NCBI GenBank assembly: GCA_022567775.1 | Contig: JADFGH010000117.1 | Coordinates: 1-6,970, forward strand | Reading direction: 5' to 3' | From: Pseudomonadota bacterium | GTDB lineage: Bacteria; Pseudomonadota; Gammaproteobacteria; Steroidobacterales; Woeseiaceae | Length of the DNA stretch: 6,970 nucleotides | Shown: positions 1 through 6,454 of the stretch, one piece after another | Numbering within the stretch: position 1 is the stretch's first letter | Layout of the letters: each line of letters begins with the position of its first letter | Notes under the pieces: model-generated | The model's input: the letters and a program-made list of their open reading frames with translations, nothing else | Database searches by the model: none | What the model was told of the DNA's origin: nothing | Made by a program: the position numbers and the translations under genes

Positions 1-443
1 CAGACGTGGTGTTCAGCCACGGTTTAGCATCACTCGCGTATATTCGTACACACAGCAGTAATTACACGGCGATCGCCATGTTGCCATACAGCCAGGCGCT
101 ACTCGAACGCTATCTGGAGATAAATGATGGATCCGATGATGGAGCCATTCATACCTATCTCGGGATACTGAATACCCTGCTGCCGGCATCACTGGGTGGT
201 GATCCGGAGATAGGTCGGGCACATTTCGAACGTGCCATCGAATTATCGGGAGGTCGCAACCTGGGTGCTAAAGTCGAGTTTGCGGAGGGCTATGCACGAT
301 TGCTTTACGAACGCGAGCTGCACGACTCGCTGCTTAACGAGGTGATGGTGGCCGACCCGATCGCGCCCGGCAATACATTGCTCAACGTGCTTGCACAACG
401 GCGGGCGGAGGAGTTGCTGGCGAGTGCTGATGATTACTTTTGA
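1..443 (+). CDS. tatT: TRAP transporter T-component (TatT family), C-terminal part
   Basis: This is the 3' part of a TatT gene. The reading frame is open to the left edge (first full codon at 3) and ends with TGA at 441-443, so the start, signal/lipobox region and first helices are outside the window. TatT proteins are periplasmic, TPR-like all-helical accessory subunits of some TRAP transporters. In Treponema pallidum TatT associates with the solute-binding protein and was proposed to help handle a hydrophobic ligand. About 147 residues are visible. Family hallmarks are a helix reading RAHFERAIELSGGRN, then AKVEFAEGYARLLYERELHD, a partner loop VMVADPIAPGNTLLNVLAQRR, and the typical ending LLASADDYF. 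The gene lies 38 bp before dctP, the usual order for TatT-type TRAP loci. The internal GTG codons at 6 and 9 are not believable starts because they would remove half the fold. The identification is firm; the ligand is unknown. Confidence 0.9.
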   Translation, partial: DVVFSHGLASLAYIRTHSSNYTAIAMLPYSQALLERYLEINDGSDDGAIHTYLGILNTLLPASLGGDPEIGRAHFERAIELSGGRNLGAKVEFAEGYARLLYERELHDSLLNEVMVADPIAPGNTLLNVLAQRRAEELLASADDYF

Positions 444-470
444 ACGGCGACCCCGGTACGCAGTCTCATC

Positions 471-474
471 GGAG
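471..474 (+). promoter_or_regulatory. Ribosome binding site of dctP
   Basis: GGAG lies 7 nt before the ATG at 482. The ATG at 476 is only 1 nt from this site and a TTG at 440 would precede it, so this site favours 482 as the start. Confidence 0.55.
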
Positions 475-481
475 TATGAAG

Positions 482-1516
482 ATGCAGATGATTAAACTCT
501 TATTCGTTTTAATGTCCGGCGCGTTGTTTATCGGCATGCCACCGGCATACGCAACCGACATCAAGATCGCCACGATTGCACCCAACCAGTCGACATGGAT
601 GGTTGAGATGCGTGAAGCGGGAAAGATTATCAGGGAACGAACGGATGGCAGAGTCAATCTGAAATTCTACGGCGGTGGCGTGCAAGGCGCATCGTCGAAA
701 GTCTTGCAAAAAATCAAAATTGGTCAATTGCACGGCGGTATGTTCGCACCCACCGATTTCACGAAACAATACAGCGATATGAACTTGTACGGCTTGCCAT
801 TTGTCTTCGAGTCCTGGGAAGAGATGCGCTACGTGCGGGAGCAGATGGATGCGGATCTGGCGGCGGGCTTTGAGCGGCATAACTTTGTGACATTCGGATT
901 CGTCGGGTCGTTTGCGATGATTCTTTCCAACAAACCCGTACGTAACCAATCCGACCTGCGCGGCAAAAAGGTCTGGTTACCGGAAGGTGACCTGATTAGT
1001 TTCGAGGCATTGAAAGCGCTGAATTTGTCGCCGGTTTCGCTGCCAGTGACTGATGTGCTGACCGGACTGCAGACAGGCTTGCTGGATATGGCGGCAATCC
1101 CGCCGGAAGTCGCGGTCGCCCTGCAATGGCACACCCGCGTCAGGTACTTCACTGATATGCCGCTCCTGTACGCGATGTCGTTCCTCGCGATCGACAAACG
1201 AACGCTCGATAAGCTATCGGCAAATGACCAGGCGGTCCTGACTGAAGTGCTTTCTGAGACCTTTGTCAGGATGGATGCCAGGATGCCGTTCGAGTCACTG
1301 GATGCAACCGAGGCGCTGGTCAATATCGGCATTCAAAAAATTATTCCTGACGAAGGCGAACTTGATAAACTGCTTGTGAGCATGAGCGAAACCAATCTCG
1401 GCTTGGCAAAGAATGGATTACTTCCGCTCGCCCTGTTCGAAACGATGCAAGGGCATATCAGTGATTTCCGTAACGGTGGCCCGCAAACGGAATTCGGCGC
1501 GCTAAGCGGGAACTGA
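482..1516 (+). CDS. dctP: TRAP transporter solute-binding protein, DctP/TatP family
   Basis: Periplasmic solute receptor of a TRAP transporter (DctP family); it captures substrate and delivers it to the DctQ/DctM membrane unit. From ATG 482 the product is 344 aa, normal for the family. Residues 1-24 form a Sec signal peptide: a Lys-containing start, a hydrophobic core LLFVLMSGALFIG, and cleavage after AYA, giving a mature N-terminus TDIKIATIAP. Family features include ERTDGRVNLKFYGGGVQG (about 52-69), the KIKIGQLHGGMF segment (77-88), LYGLPFVFESWEEMR (102-116), and LRGKKVW (159-165) followed by LPVTDVLTGLQTGLLDMAAIPP. The last two normally line the ligand site. Trp165 sits where most family members have the Arg that salt-bridges the substrate carboxylate, so the ligand may be atypical. 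The gene lies between tatT and dctQ in an operon-like arrangement. ATG 476 and ATG 488 are possible alternative starts. Family assignment is very secure, substrate unknown. Confidence 0.93.
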   Translation: MQMIKLLFVLMSGALFIGMPPAYATDIKIATIAPNQSTWMVEMREAGKIIRERTDGRVNLKFYGGGVQGASSKVLQKIKIGQLHGGMFAPTDFTKQYSDMNLYGLPFVFESWEEMRYVREQMDADLAAGFERHNFVTFGFVGSFAMILSNKPVRNQSDLRGKKVWLPEGDLISFEALKALNLSPVSLPVTDVLTGLQTGLLDMAAIPPEVAVALQWHTRVRYFTDMPLLYAMSFLAIDKRTLDKLSANDQAVLTEVLSETFVRMDARMPFESLDATEALVNIGIQKIIPDEGELDKLLVSMSETNLGLAKNGLLPLALFETMQGHISDFRNGGPQTEFGALSGN

Positions 1517-1518
1517 TC

Positions 1519-2040
1519 TTGTCCGAAACAACGGGGCTCGCGGACCGCCTGGAGCGCTGGGGCAGCGCTGCCGAAAATGCGGCACTGGTTATCCTTCTTG
1601 GAGCACTGATGCTCCTGGCCGTCGGCCAGATTGCGATGCGAGTGTTTTTCAGTTTCGGTTTTATCTGGGCCGACGAGCTGGTCAAGCTGCTGGTGCTGTG
1701 GATAGCCCTGGTCGCGTCCATCGCCGCAAGTCGCAGTAACCGGCATTTGCGCATCGACGTGCTGTCGAATTTCGTTGCCGCAAAGTATGCACGTTTCCCA
1801 AGACTTATCGTCGATGCGTTCGCCGCATTGATGTGTGGCGTGCTGGCATGGCAATCCTGGCGATATGTGCAGCTGACCATTGAGTTTGAGGACACCGTCC
1901 TCGTAGACCTGCCGGCATGGATCGCCTATGGCATTTTGCCGCTGTCATTCGGATTGATGTGCTATCGCTTCCTCCTGACATCAGGCGGCGAACTGATGCG
2001 GATTTTCCAGCCTGAAGCTGATGCGGAGCAGGGCGAATGA
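1519..2040 (+). CDS. dctQ: TRAP transporter small permease, DctQ family
   Basis: Small integral membrane subunit of the TRAP transporter, which pairs with DctM in the inner membrane. The product is 173 aa with the expected four hydrophobic segments at about 21-43, 54-71, 94-113 and 134-153. Family signatures are visible: WADELVKLLVLWIALVAS (50-67), matching the W-x-(D/E)-E-x(3-6)-W pattern of DctQ, and NRHLRID (74-80) with its conserved His and Asp. The start is a TTG at 1519, 2 nt after the dctP stop. A weak GGGA at 1508-1511 lies 7 nt upstream, inside the end of dctP, suggesting translational coupling. The next Met codon (residue 31) would cut away half of the first membrane segment, so TTG is preferred. 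The last codons overlap dctM by 4 bp. Identification is secure; the start is slightly less so. Confidence 0.92.
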   Translation: MSETTGLADRLERWGSAAENAALVILLGALMLLAVGQIAMRVFFSFGFIWADELVKLLVLWIALVASIAASRSNRHLRIDVLSNFVAAKYARFPRLIVDAFAALMCGVLAWQSWRYVQLTIEFEDTVLVDLPAWIAYGILPLSFGLMCYRFLLTSGGELMRIFQPEADAEQGE

Positions 2041-3296
2041 TCCTCCTGAGCATTGGCTTGATCCTGCTGGCGATATTCGGCGCGCCGCTTTTTACAGTAA
2101 TCGCCGCCAGTGCCATGCTCGGCTATCACCAGGAAGGCATCGATCTGATGGCCATCGCGATCGAGGTGCTGGGCATCGCCAGCATGCCGATGCTATCGGC
2201 GATTCCGCTGTTTACTTTCGCGGGTTACCTGCTGAGTGAAAGTAACGCCCCGCACCGCCTGGTGCGTCTTACTGACGCACTGCTTGGCTGGATGCCCGGC
2301 GGCCTGGCGATGGTTGCGCTTGCTGCGTGTGCATTCTTTACCGCATTCACGGGCGCGTCCGGGGTCACGATTATTGCACTCGGTGCAATCCTCTATCCGG
2401 CATTGAAGCAGGACGGTTATCCGGACAATTTCAGTCTCGGACTGGTCACGACCTCAGGCAGTCTCGGCTTGCTCTTTGCGCCGTCACTGCCACTCATCCT
2501 GTACGCCGTCGTGGCCGAGGTTTCCATCGACAACCTGTTCCGCGCCGGGATATTGCCAGGCCTGCTCATGCTGGTTCTGTTGTCTGGCTACAGCCTGTGG
2601 ATCGCCCGCCACAGCAGCAAAAAGCTCACGCCATTTTCCTGGAGAGAACTCGCCTCGGCGCTCAATGCCGCCAAATGGGAGCTGCCGTTGCCGATCGTGG
2701 TACTCGGCGGAATTTACTCAGGTTACTTCGCAGTATCTGAAGCAGCGGCAGTCACCGCGCTTTATGTGCTGCTGGTCGAGGTCGCTATTCTTCGGGAAAT
2801 CACGTTGAAAGAATTGCCCAAAGTCATGCGAGAATCGATGCTGCTGGTTGGCGGTATTCTGATTATCCTTGGCATGTCGCTGGCATCTACCAATTACATG
2901 ATCGATGCAGGAATCCCGCAACAGCTGCTGGGATACATCACCGAATACGTTTCGAGTCAGGGCAACTTCCTCATCCTGCTGTTCGTTTTCCTGCTGCTGC
3001 TGGGCGCGATACTCGACATCTTTTCGGCGATTGTGCTCGTCGTACCCCTGATTTTGCCGATCGCGATGCTATATGGCGTCAACGAGTATCATCTCGGCAT
3101 CGTATTCCTGGCCGCGATGCAACTTGGCTACCTGACGCCGCCGGTCGGCCTCAACCTGTTTATCGCCAGCTTCCGTTTCGAACGGCCGATAATGCATGTC
3201 TACGCGGCGACTTTCCCGTTCCTGATCATTCTGGCAGTGTCGGTGCTGATTATTATGTACCTGCCTGCCCTGTCGCTGCTGCTGGTGCCGGATTGA
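2037..3296 (+). CDS. dctM: TRAP transporter large permease, DctM family
   Basis: Large membrane subunit of the TRAP transporter, which forms the ion-driven (usually Na+) transport channel. The 419-aa length and about a dozen hydrophobic helices fit the family. The N-terminus MILLSIGLILLAIFGAPLF is typical. Further landmarks are IPLFTFAGYLLSES (56-69), GWMPGGLAMV (84-93), FTGASGVTIIALGAILYP (104-121), SGSLGLLFAPSLPLILY (140-156), GYFAVSEAAAVTALY (229-243) and the diagnostic LGYLTPPVGLNLF (363-375). Two motifs differ from the common forms: APS for the usual PPS at 148-150, and AVSE for the usual TPTE at 232-235. Start ATG 2037 overlaps the dctQ stop (ATGA), and GGAG at 2025-2028 gives 8 nt spacing, so translation is likely coupled. 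The transported substrate cannot be read from the sequence. Confidence 0.95.
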   Translation: MILLSIGLILLAIFGAPLFTVIAASAMLGYHQEGIDLMAIAIEVLGIASMPMLSAIPLFTFAGYLLSESNAPHRLVRLTDALLGWMPGGLAMVALAACAFFTAFTGASGVTIIALGAILYPALKQDGYPDNFSLGLVTTSGSLGLLFAPSLPLILYAVVAEVSIDNLFRAGILPGLLMLVLLSGYSLWIARHSSKKLTPFSWRELASALNAAKWELPLPIVVLGGIYSGYFAVSEAAAVTALYVLLVEVAILREITLKELPKVMRESMLLVGGILIILGMSLASTNYMIDAGIPQQLLGYITEYVSSQGNFLILLFVFLLLLGAILDIFSAIVLVVPLILPIAMLYGVNEYHLGIVFLAAMQLGYLTPPVGLNLFIASFRFERPIMHVYAATFPFLIILAVSVLIIMYLPALSLLLVPD

Positions 3297-3328
3297 TGGC
3301 AAGAGCTCGCCACGTTTTAAGTTTTAAC

Positions 3329-3333
3329 AAGGA
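3329..3333 (+). promoter_or_regulatory. Ribosome binding site of the PQQ dehydrogenase gene
   Basis: AAGGA lies 6 nt before GTG 3340, an ideal distance. It directly abuts the in-frame TTG at 3334. The ATG at 3338 is in a different frame. This site therefore favours the GTG start. Confidence 0.55.
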
Positions 3334-3339
3334 TTGAAT

Positions 3340-4488
3340 GTGGGCTACGCTAAAACTGCATTACTCATCTTTATCGGGCTGGTCATCAGTCTCGATGTGT
3401 CGGCACGGGCAGAGTTGGACCTGTCGGACATTCAGCTTCCGCCCGGATTCTCGATCGAGATCTGGTCTGATGAGGTACCGAATGCACGCTCGCTGGCGCT
3501 TGGCGAAAACGGCACAGTATTTGTGGCAACGCGGCGGGATGGCCGTGTCTATGCGTTAATCCCGCACGCTGATGCCAGCCCGAGCGTCATTACGCTCGCC
3601 GAGAACCTGATCATGCCGAATGGCGTCGCCTTCCATGAAGGTGATCTTTATGTCGCCGAGAACCACAGGATCACGCGATATCCCGATATCGAGGCAGCTC
3701 TGCCGGACGTGCCTGAAGCAGAAGTTATCATCGACACGCTGCCGACGGAGCGCCATCACGGCTGGCGGTACATTGATTTCGGACCGGACGGCAAGCTCTA
3801 TATTGCCATCGGCGCACCTTGCAACATTTGCGACAGGGAAGGTTTCGCAAATATCAGCCGCATGAATGCGGATGGCACGGAGCAGGAAATTGTTGCCGCC
3901 GGAATACGCAATTCCCTCGGGTTTACCTGGCATCCCGAAACCGGCGATCTTTGGTTTACCGACAATGGCCGTGACTTGCTCGGGGACGAAGTACCGCCGG
4001 GAGAACTCAATCATGCGCCGCGGCTCGGAATGCACTTCGGATTTCCGTATTGTCACGGCGGCGACATCCAGGATCCCGAGTTCGGAGATCAGGGCGATTG
4101 CGCTGACTTCGAACCGCCGGCACAGAAGCTGGGCCCGCACGTCGCCCCCCTCGGAATGCTTTTTTACGATGGGACAATGTTTCCGCTCGAATACAAGGGG
4201 CAGGCATTCATCGCCGAACACGGGTCCTGGAATCGCTCGCAGAAGAGCGGATACCGGGTTACGCTGGTCAGAATGGAGCGCGGCAGGGCCGTCGGTTACG
4301 AGGTATTCGCGGAGGGCTGGCTGCAGAACGAAGAGGTGTCCGGCCGACCTGTGGACCTGCTGGTCATCGGCGATGGTTCGCTGCTGCTCAGTGACGACCA
4401 AAATGGGGTTATTTACCGCATTAGTTACACGCGACCCATGGATGAAGGTGTAGCATTGCTGTCCGGAATATCGAATCCGGAACCATAA
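3340..4488 (+). CDS. Secreted PQQ-dependent sugar/sorbosone dehydrogenase-like protein
   Basis: Predicted six-bladed beta-propeller quinoprotein of the soluble glucose/L-sorbosone dehydrogenase family, acting in the periplasm to oxidise a sugar, alcohol or aldehyde with PQQ. From GTG 3340 it is 382 aa. Residues 1-24 form a signal peptide ending SARA, with the mature protein starting ELDLSDIQLPPGF. Blade repeats are visible in ENGTVFVATRRDGRVY, FHEGDLYVAENHRITRY, FGPDGKLYIAIG, ETGDLWFTDNGRD and GDGSLLLSDDQNGVIYRI. By motif alignment, His140 (HHGWRYIDFGPDG) matches the catalytic base His144 of Acinetobacter soluble glucose dehydrogenase, and Arg190-Asn191 (GIRNSLGF) match its PQQ-contacting Arg-Asn. 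EHGSWNRS and SGRPVDLL are typical of the sorbosone-dehydrogenase branch. Cys161/Cys164 (PCNIC) and Cys238/Cys254 could form disulfides. No CxxCH heme site is present, so the electron acceptor is separate and not encoded here. The gene follows dctM by 43 bp and is probably cotranscribed. True substrate and PQQ use are inferred. Confidence 0.85.
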   Translation: MGYAKTALLIFIGLVISLDVSARAELDLSDIQLPPGFSIEIWSDEVPNARSLALGENGTVFVATRRDGRVYALIPHADASPSVITLAENLIMPNGVAFHEGDLYVAENHRITRYPDIEAALPDVPEAEVIIDTLPTERHHGWRYIDFGPDGKLYIAIGAPCNICDREGFANISRMNADGTEQEIVAAGIRNSLGFTWHPETGDLWFTDNGRDLLGDEVPPGELNHAPRLGMHFGFPYCHGGDIQDPEFGDQGDCADFEPPAQKLGPHVAPLGMLFYDGTMFPLEYKGQAFIAEHGSWNRSQKSGYRVTLVRMERGRAVGYEVFAEGWLQNEEVSGRPVDLLVIGDGSLLLSDDQNGVIYRISYTRPMDEGVALLSGISNPEP

Positions 4489-4494
4489 AATTCG

Positions 4495-4568
4495 TTTTGC
4501 AGGAGCCCGCCCTGGAGGGCGAATGATGCCTGGAAGATTTTGTATGAGCCCTTCCTAAGCGGGCGATG
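4495..4568 (+). repeat. Imperfect direct repeat with hairpin potential
   Basis: Two related segments of about 30 nt start 43 nt apart, at 4495 and 4538. The first 14 bases match at 12 positions (TTTTGCAGGAGCCC against TTTTGTATGAGCCC), and both copies end with GGGCGA (4517-4522 and 4561-4566). The first copy can fold as CGCCC-TGGA-GGGCG (4508-4521). The second has GCCC (4548-4551) facing GGGC (4561-4564) across a 9-nt loop. Neither stem is followed by a T run. The element fills most of the 100-bp spacer between the dehydrogenase gene and sppA and could be a weak terminator, an mRNA-stabilising element or a leader structure of sppA. It may also be chance similarity. Confidence 0.35.
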
Positions 4569-4577
4569 TTCATTGTC

Positions 4578-4582
4578 AGGAG
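4578..4582 (+). promoter_or_regulatory. Ribosome binding site of sppA
   Basis: AGGAG lies 6 nt before ATG 4589, a near-ideal Shine-Dalgarno site that fixes the sppA start. Confidence 0.7.
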
Positions 4583-4588
4583 TTCCAG

Positions 4589-6442
4589 ATGAGTAAGCGC
4601 GCGTCGTTCGCAAGAATCTTTTCGATGTTGTGGTCGGGCATAGACGGTGTGCGCAAGGTGCTGCACCTCTTGATCCTGTTGTTCATTTTCTCAATCGTGC
4701 TTAGTGCCCTGTCGTCGCAAGTGCCGACGATGCCATCGCAAGCGGTGCTGGTGATTCGACCGGTCGGCATCCTTGTTGATCAGCTCGCCGGTGATCCGTG
4801 GGATCGCGCGCTGCAGGAATTGCTCGGCGAGGAGAATCCGCAAACGCTGGTGCAGGATATTCTCGATGGGCTGGCCTACGCGAAAGACGACAACCGCATC
4901 AAGGCGGTGGTGCTGGATTTGTCCGCGATGCCTGGCGGGGGCTTGAGCAAGCTGCAGCGGATAGCTGCCGCGATCGATGACTTTCGCTCCAGCGGCAAGC
5001 TGCTTATCGCGAATGCCGACTACTACGGACAGGGCGCGTATTACCTGGCTGCGCATGCCGATGAGGTGTACATGCATCCGGATGGTTTGTTCCTTTTGCG
5101 CGGCTTCGGTATTTATATAAATTATTACAAGGGGTTACTCGATAAACTTCAAGTAGATTGGAATGTATTCAAAGTTGGCACGCACAAGTCGGCGCCGGAA
5201 CCTTATACCCGGGACAGCATGTCTGCCGAGAACCGGGAGGCAATGTCCAGCCTGCTCGATCAGCTCTGGAGTCTCTACAAGGACGACGTAATGGCGGCCC
5301 GGGGGCTCGAACAAAACACCATTGATGACCTGATGAGCAACCTGGTCGAGTACACCGAGACACTGAATGGCGACCTGGCGCAGATGGCCCTTGATTTCGG
5401 GTTTGTGGACGGATTGCTGACACGCGAAGAGTTTCGCGCGCGGATTATTGAGGTATCAGGCACCGAGGTAGATGAGCACGGCGACTATCCCGCCACGGAT
5501 CTTGATGATTACCTGTCCCAGATGCGTCTCATCAAGGGCGATGCTGAAGCGGAAGAAAATATCGCAATCGTGGTTGCCGCTGGTGAAATTCTCAATGGCT
5601 CGCAACCGCCTGGAACTATTGGTGGCGATTCGACTGCCAAATTGCTGCGCAGGGCACAGAATGATGAATCCGTCAAAGCGGTGGTGCTGCGCGTGGATAG
5701 CCCGGGCGGCAGCGCGTTTGCATCGGAGCTTATTCGCAACGAGGTGGAGGCATTGAAGGCAGCCGGCAAACCGGTCGTCGTTTCAATGAGTAGCGTTGCT
5801 GCATCCGGCGGCTACTGGATTTCGATGGCCGCTGACCGCATTTTCGCGTCGCAGTACACGATTACCGGGTCGATCGGTATATACGGCATGTTCCCGACCT
5901 TTCAACGCTCACTCAACGCGATCGGCATCACCACCGATGGCGTGGGATCGACGTTCTGGGCGGGCGAGTTACGCCCCGACCGCGAAATGACCGACGAAAC
6001 CCGGACGATGTTTCAGCTGATTATCAACAAGGGCTATGACGATTTCATCAGCAAAGTCGCGATGCATCGCGGCATCGATAAGCATGATGTAGACACGATC
6101 GCGCAAGGCCAGGTGTGGACCGGCAACGAAGCATTTGAACGCGGACTCATTGACGAGATCGGCGACATGGATGCCGCCATCGCATTTGCTGCAGAACTCG
6201 CGGAACTCGAAAGTGGCAGTTATGGTATGAAATATTTCGAAAAAGAACTGAGTCCTGGCGAGCAATTCGCACTCGATCTGATGAGCCGCGTGAAGTGGCT
6301 TGGATTCAACCCGGCTAGCCTCACCTCAAAACGGACCTCTGTCGAACGCGTCGCAAATATCCTGGATGACGCGATTTCGCCGCTGCTGCGTCTGAACGAT
6401 CCGAAGGGCGTCTACGCGCGCTGCTTCTGTGTATTCGAATAA
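4589..6442 (+). CDS. sppA: Signal peptide peptidase SppA, 67-kDa type
   Basis: Inner-membrane serine protease (peptidase family S49) that degrades signal peptides and other membrane peptides from the periplasmic side. The product is 617 aa, close to the E. coli protein, and has the duplicated-domain form. A short basic N-terminus is followed by one membrane segment at about 24-42. The N-terminal S49-like domain (about 50-300) carries the catalytic Lys200 in KVGTHKSAPEPYTRDSMS, matching Lys209 of E. coli SppA. The C-terminal domain (about 320-540) carries VDSPGGSAFASE (369-380) and the nucleophile Ser406 in SVAASGGYW, matching Ser409, then TGSIGIYG (426-433). The Lys/Ser dyad is complete, so the enzyme should be active. 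The end, LNDPKGVYARCFC, also resembles the family. AGGAG upstream supports the start. The gene sits 100 bp after the dehydrogenase gene and is probably an independent housekeeping unit. Codons about 5111-5180 are unusually AT-rich. Confidence 0.95.
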   Translation: MSKRASFARIFSMLWSGIDGVRKVLHLLILLFIFSIVLSALSSQVPTMPSQAVLVIRPVGILVDQLAGDPWDRALQELLGEENPQTLVQDILDGLAYAKDDNRIKAVVLDLSAMPGGGLSKLQRIAAAIDDFRSSGKLLIANADYYGQGAYYLAAHADEVYMHPDGLFLLRGFGIYINYYKGLLDKLQVDWNVFKVGTHKSAPEPYTRDSMSAENREAMSSLLDQLWSLYKDDVMAARGLEQNTIDDLMSNLVEYTETLNGDLAQMALDFGFVDGLLTREEFRARIIEVSGTEVDEHGDYPATDLDDYLSQMRLIKGDAEAEENIAIVVAAGEILNGSQPPGTIGGDSTAKLLRRAQNDESVKAVVLRVDSPGGSAFASELIRNEVEALKAAGKPVVVSMSSVAASGGYWISMAADRIFASQYTITGSIGIYGMFPTFQRSLNAIGITTDGVGSTFWAGELRPDREMTDETRTMFQLIINKGYDDFISKVAMHRGIDKHDVDTIAQGQVWTGNEAFERGLIDEIGDMDAAIAFAAELAELESGSYGMKYFEKELSPGEQFALDLMSRVKWLGFNPASLTSKRTSVERVANILDDAISPLLRLNDPKGVYARCFCVFE

Positions 6443-6454
6443 GGACAGTGCCAA

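Noticed and set aside
440..481. TTG at 440 as start of dctP, overlapping the tatT stop
   Set aside because: It would put a polar 14-residue extension in front of a complete signal peptide, and the GGAG site at 471-474 fits the ATG at 482.
829..1332. Reverse-strand open frame opposite dctP
   Set aside because: It is Ser/Thr/Arg-rich with no motif, which is typical of an antisense shadow. The sense strand encodes a clear DctP.
3297..3325. Possible terminator after dctM: TGGC and GCCA flanking an 8-nt loop, then a T-rich stretch
   Set aside because: The stem is only 4 bp, and the T runs are interrupted and begin 2 nt after the stem. It is too weak to call, and the dehydrogenase gene starts within 43 bp.
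3556..4401. Long open frame (281 codons) on the reverse strand opposite the dehydrogenase gene
   Set aside because: It lies entirely opposite a clearly recognised gene, has no family motif, shows no convincing ribosome binding site, and is explained by the codon pattern of the sense gene.
4498..4527. Possible sigma-70 promoter for sppA (TTGCAG, 18-nt spacing, AATGAT)
   Set aside because: The -10 matches only 4 of 6 consensus bases and the match overlaps the hairpin repeat. No independent support.
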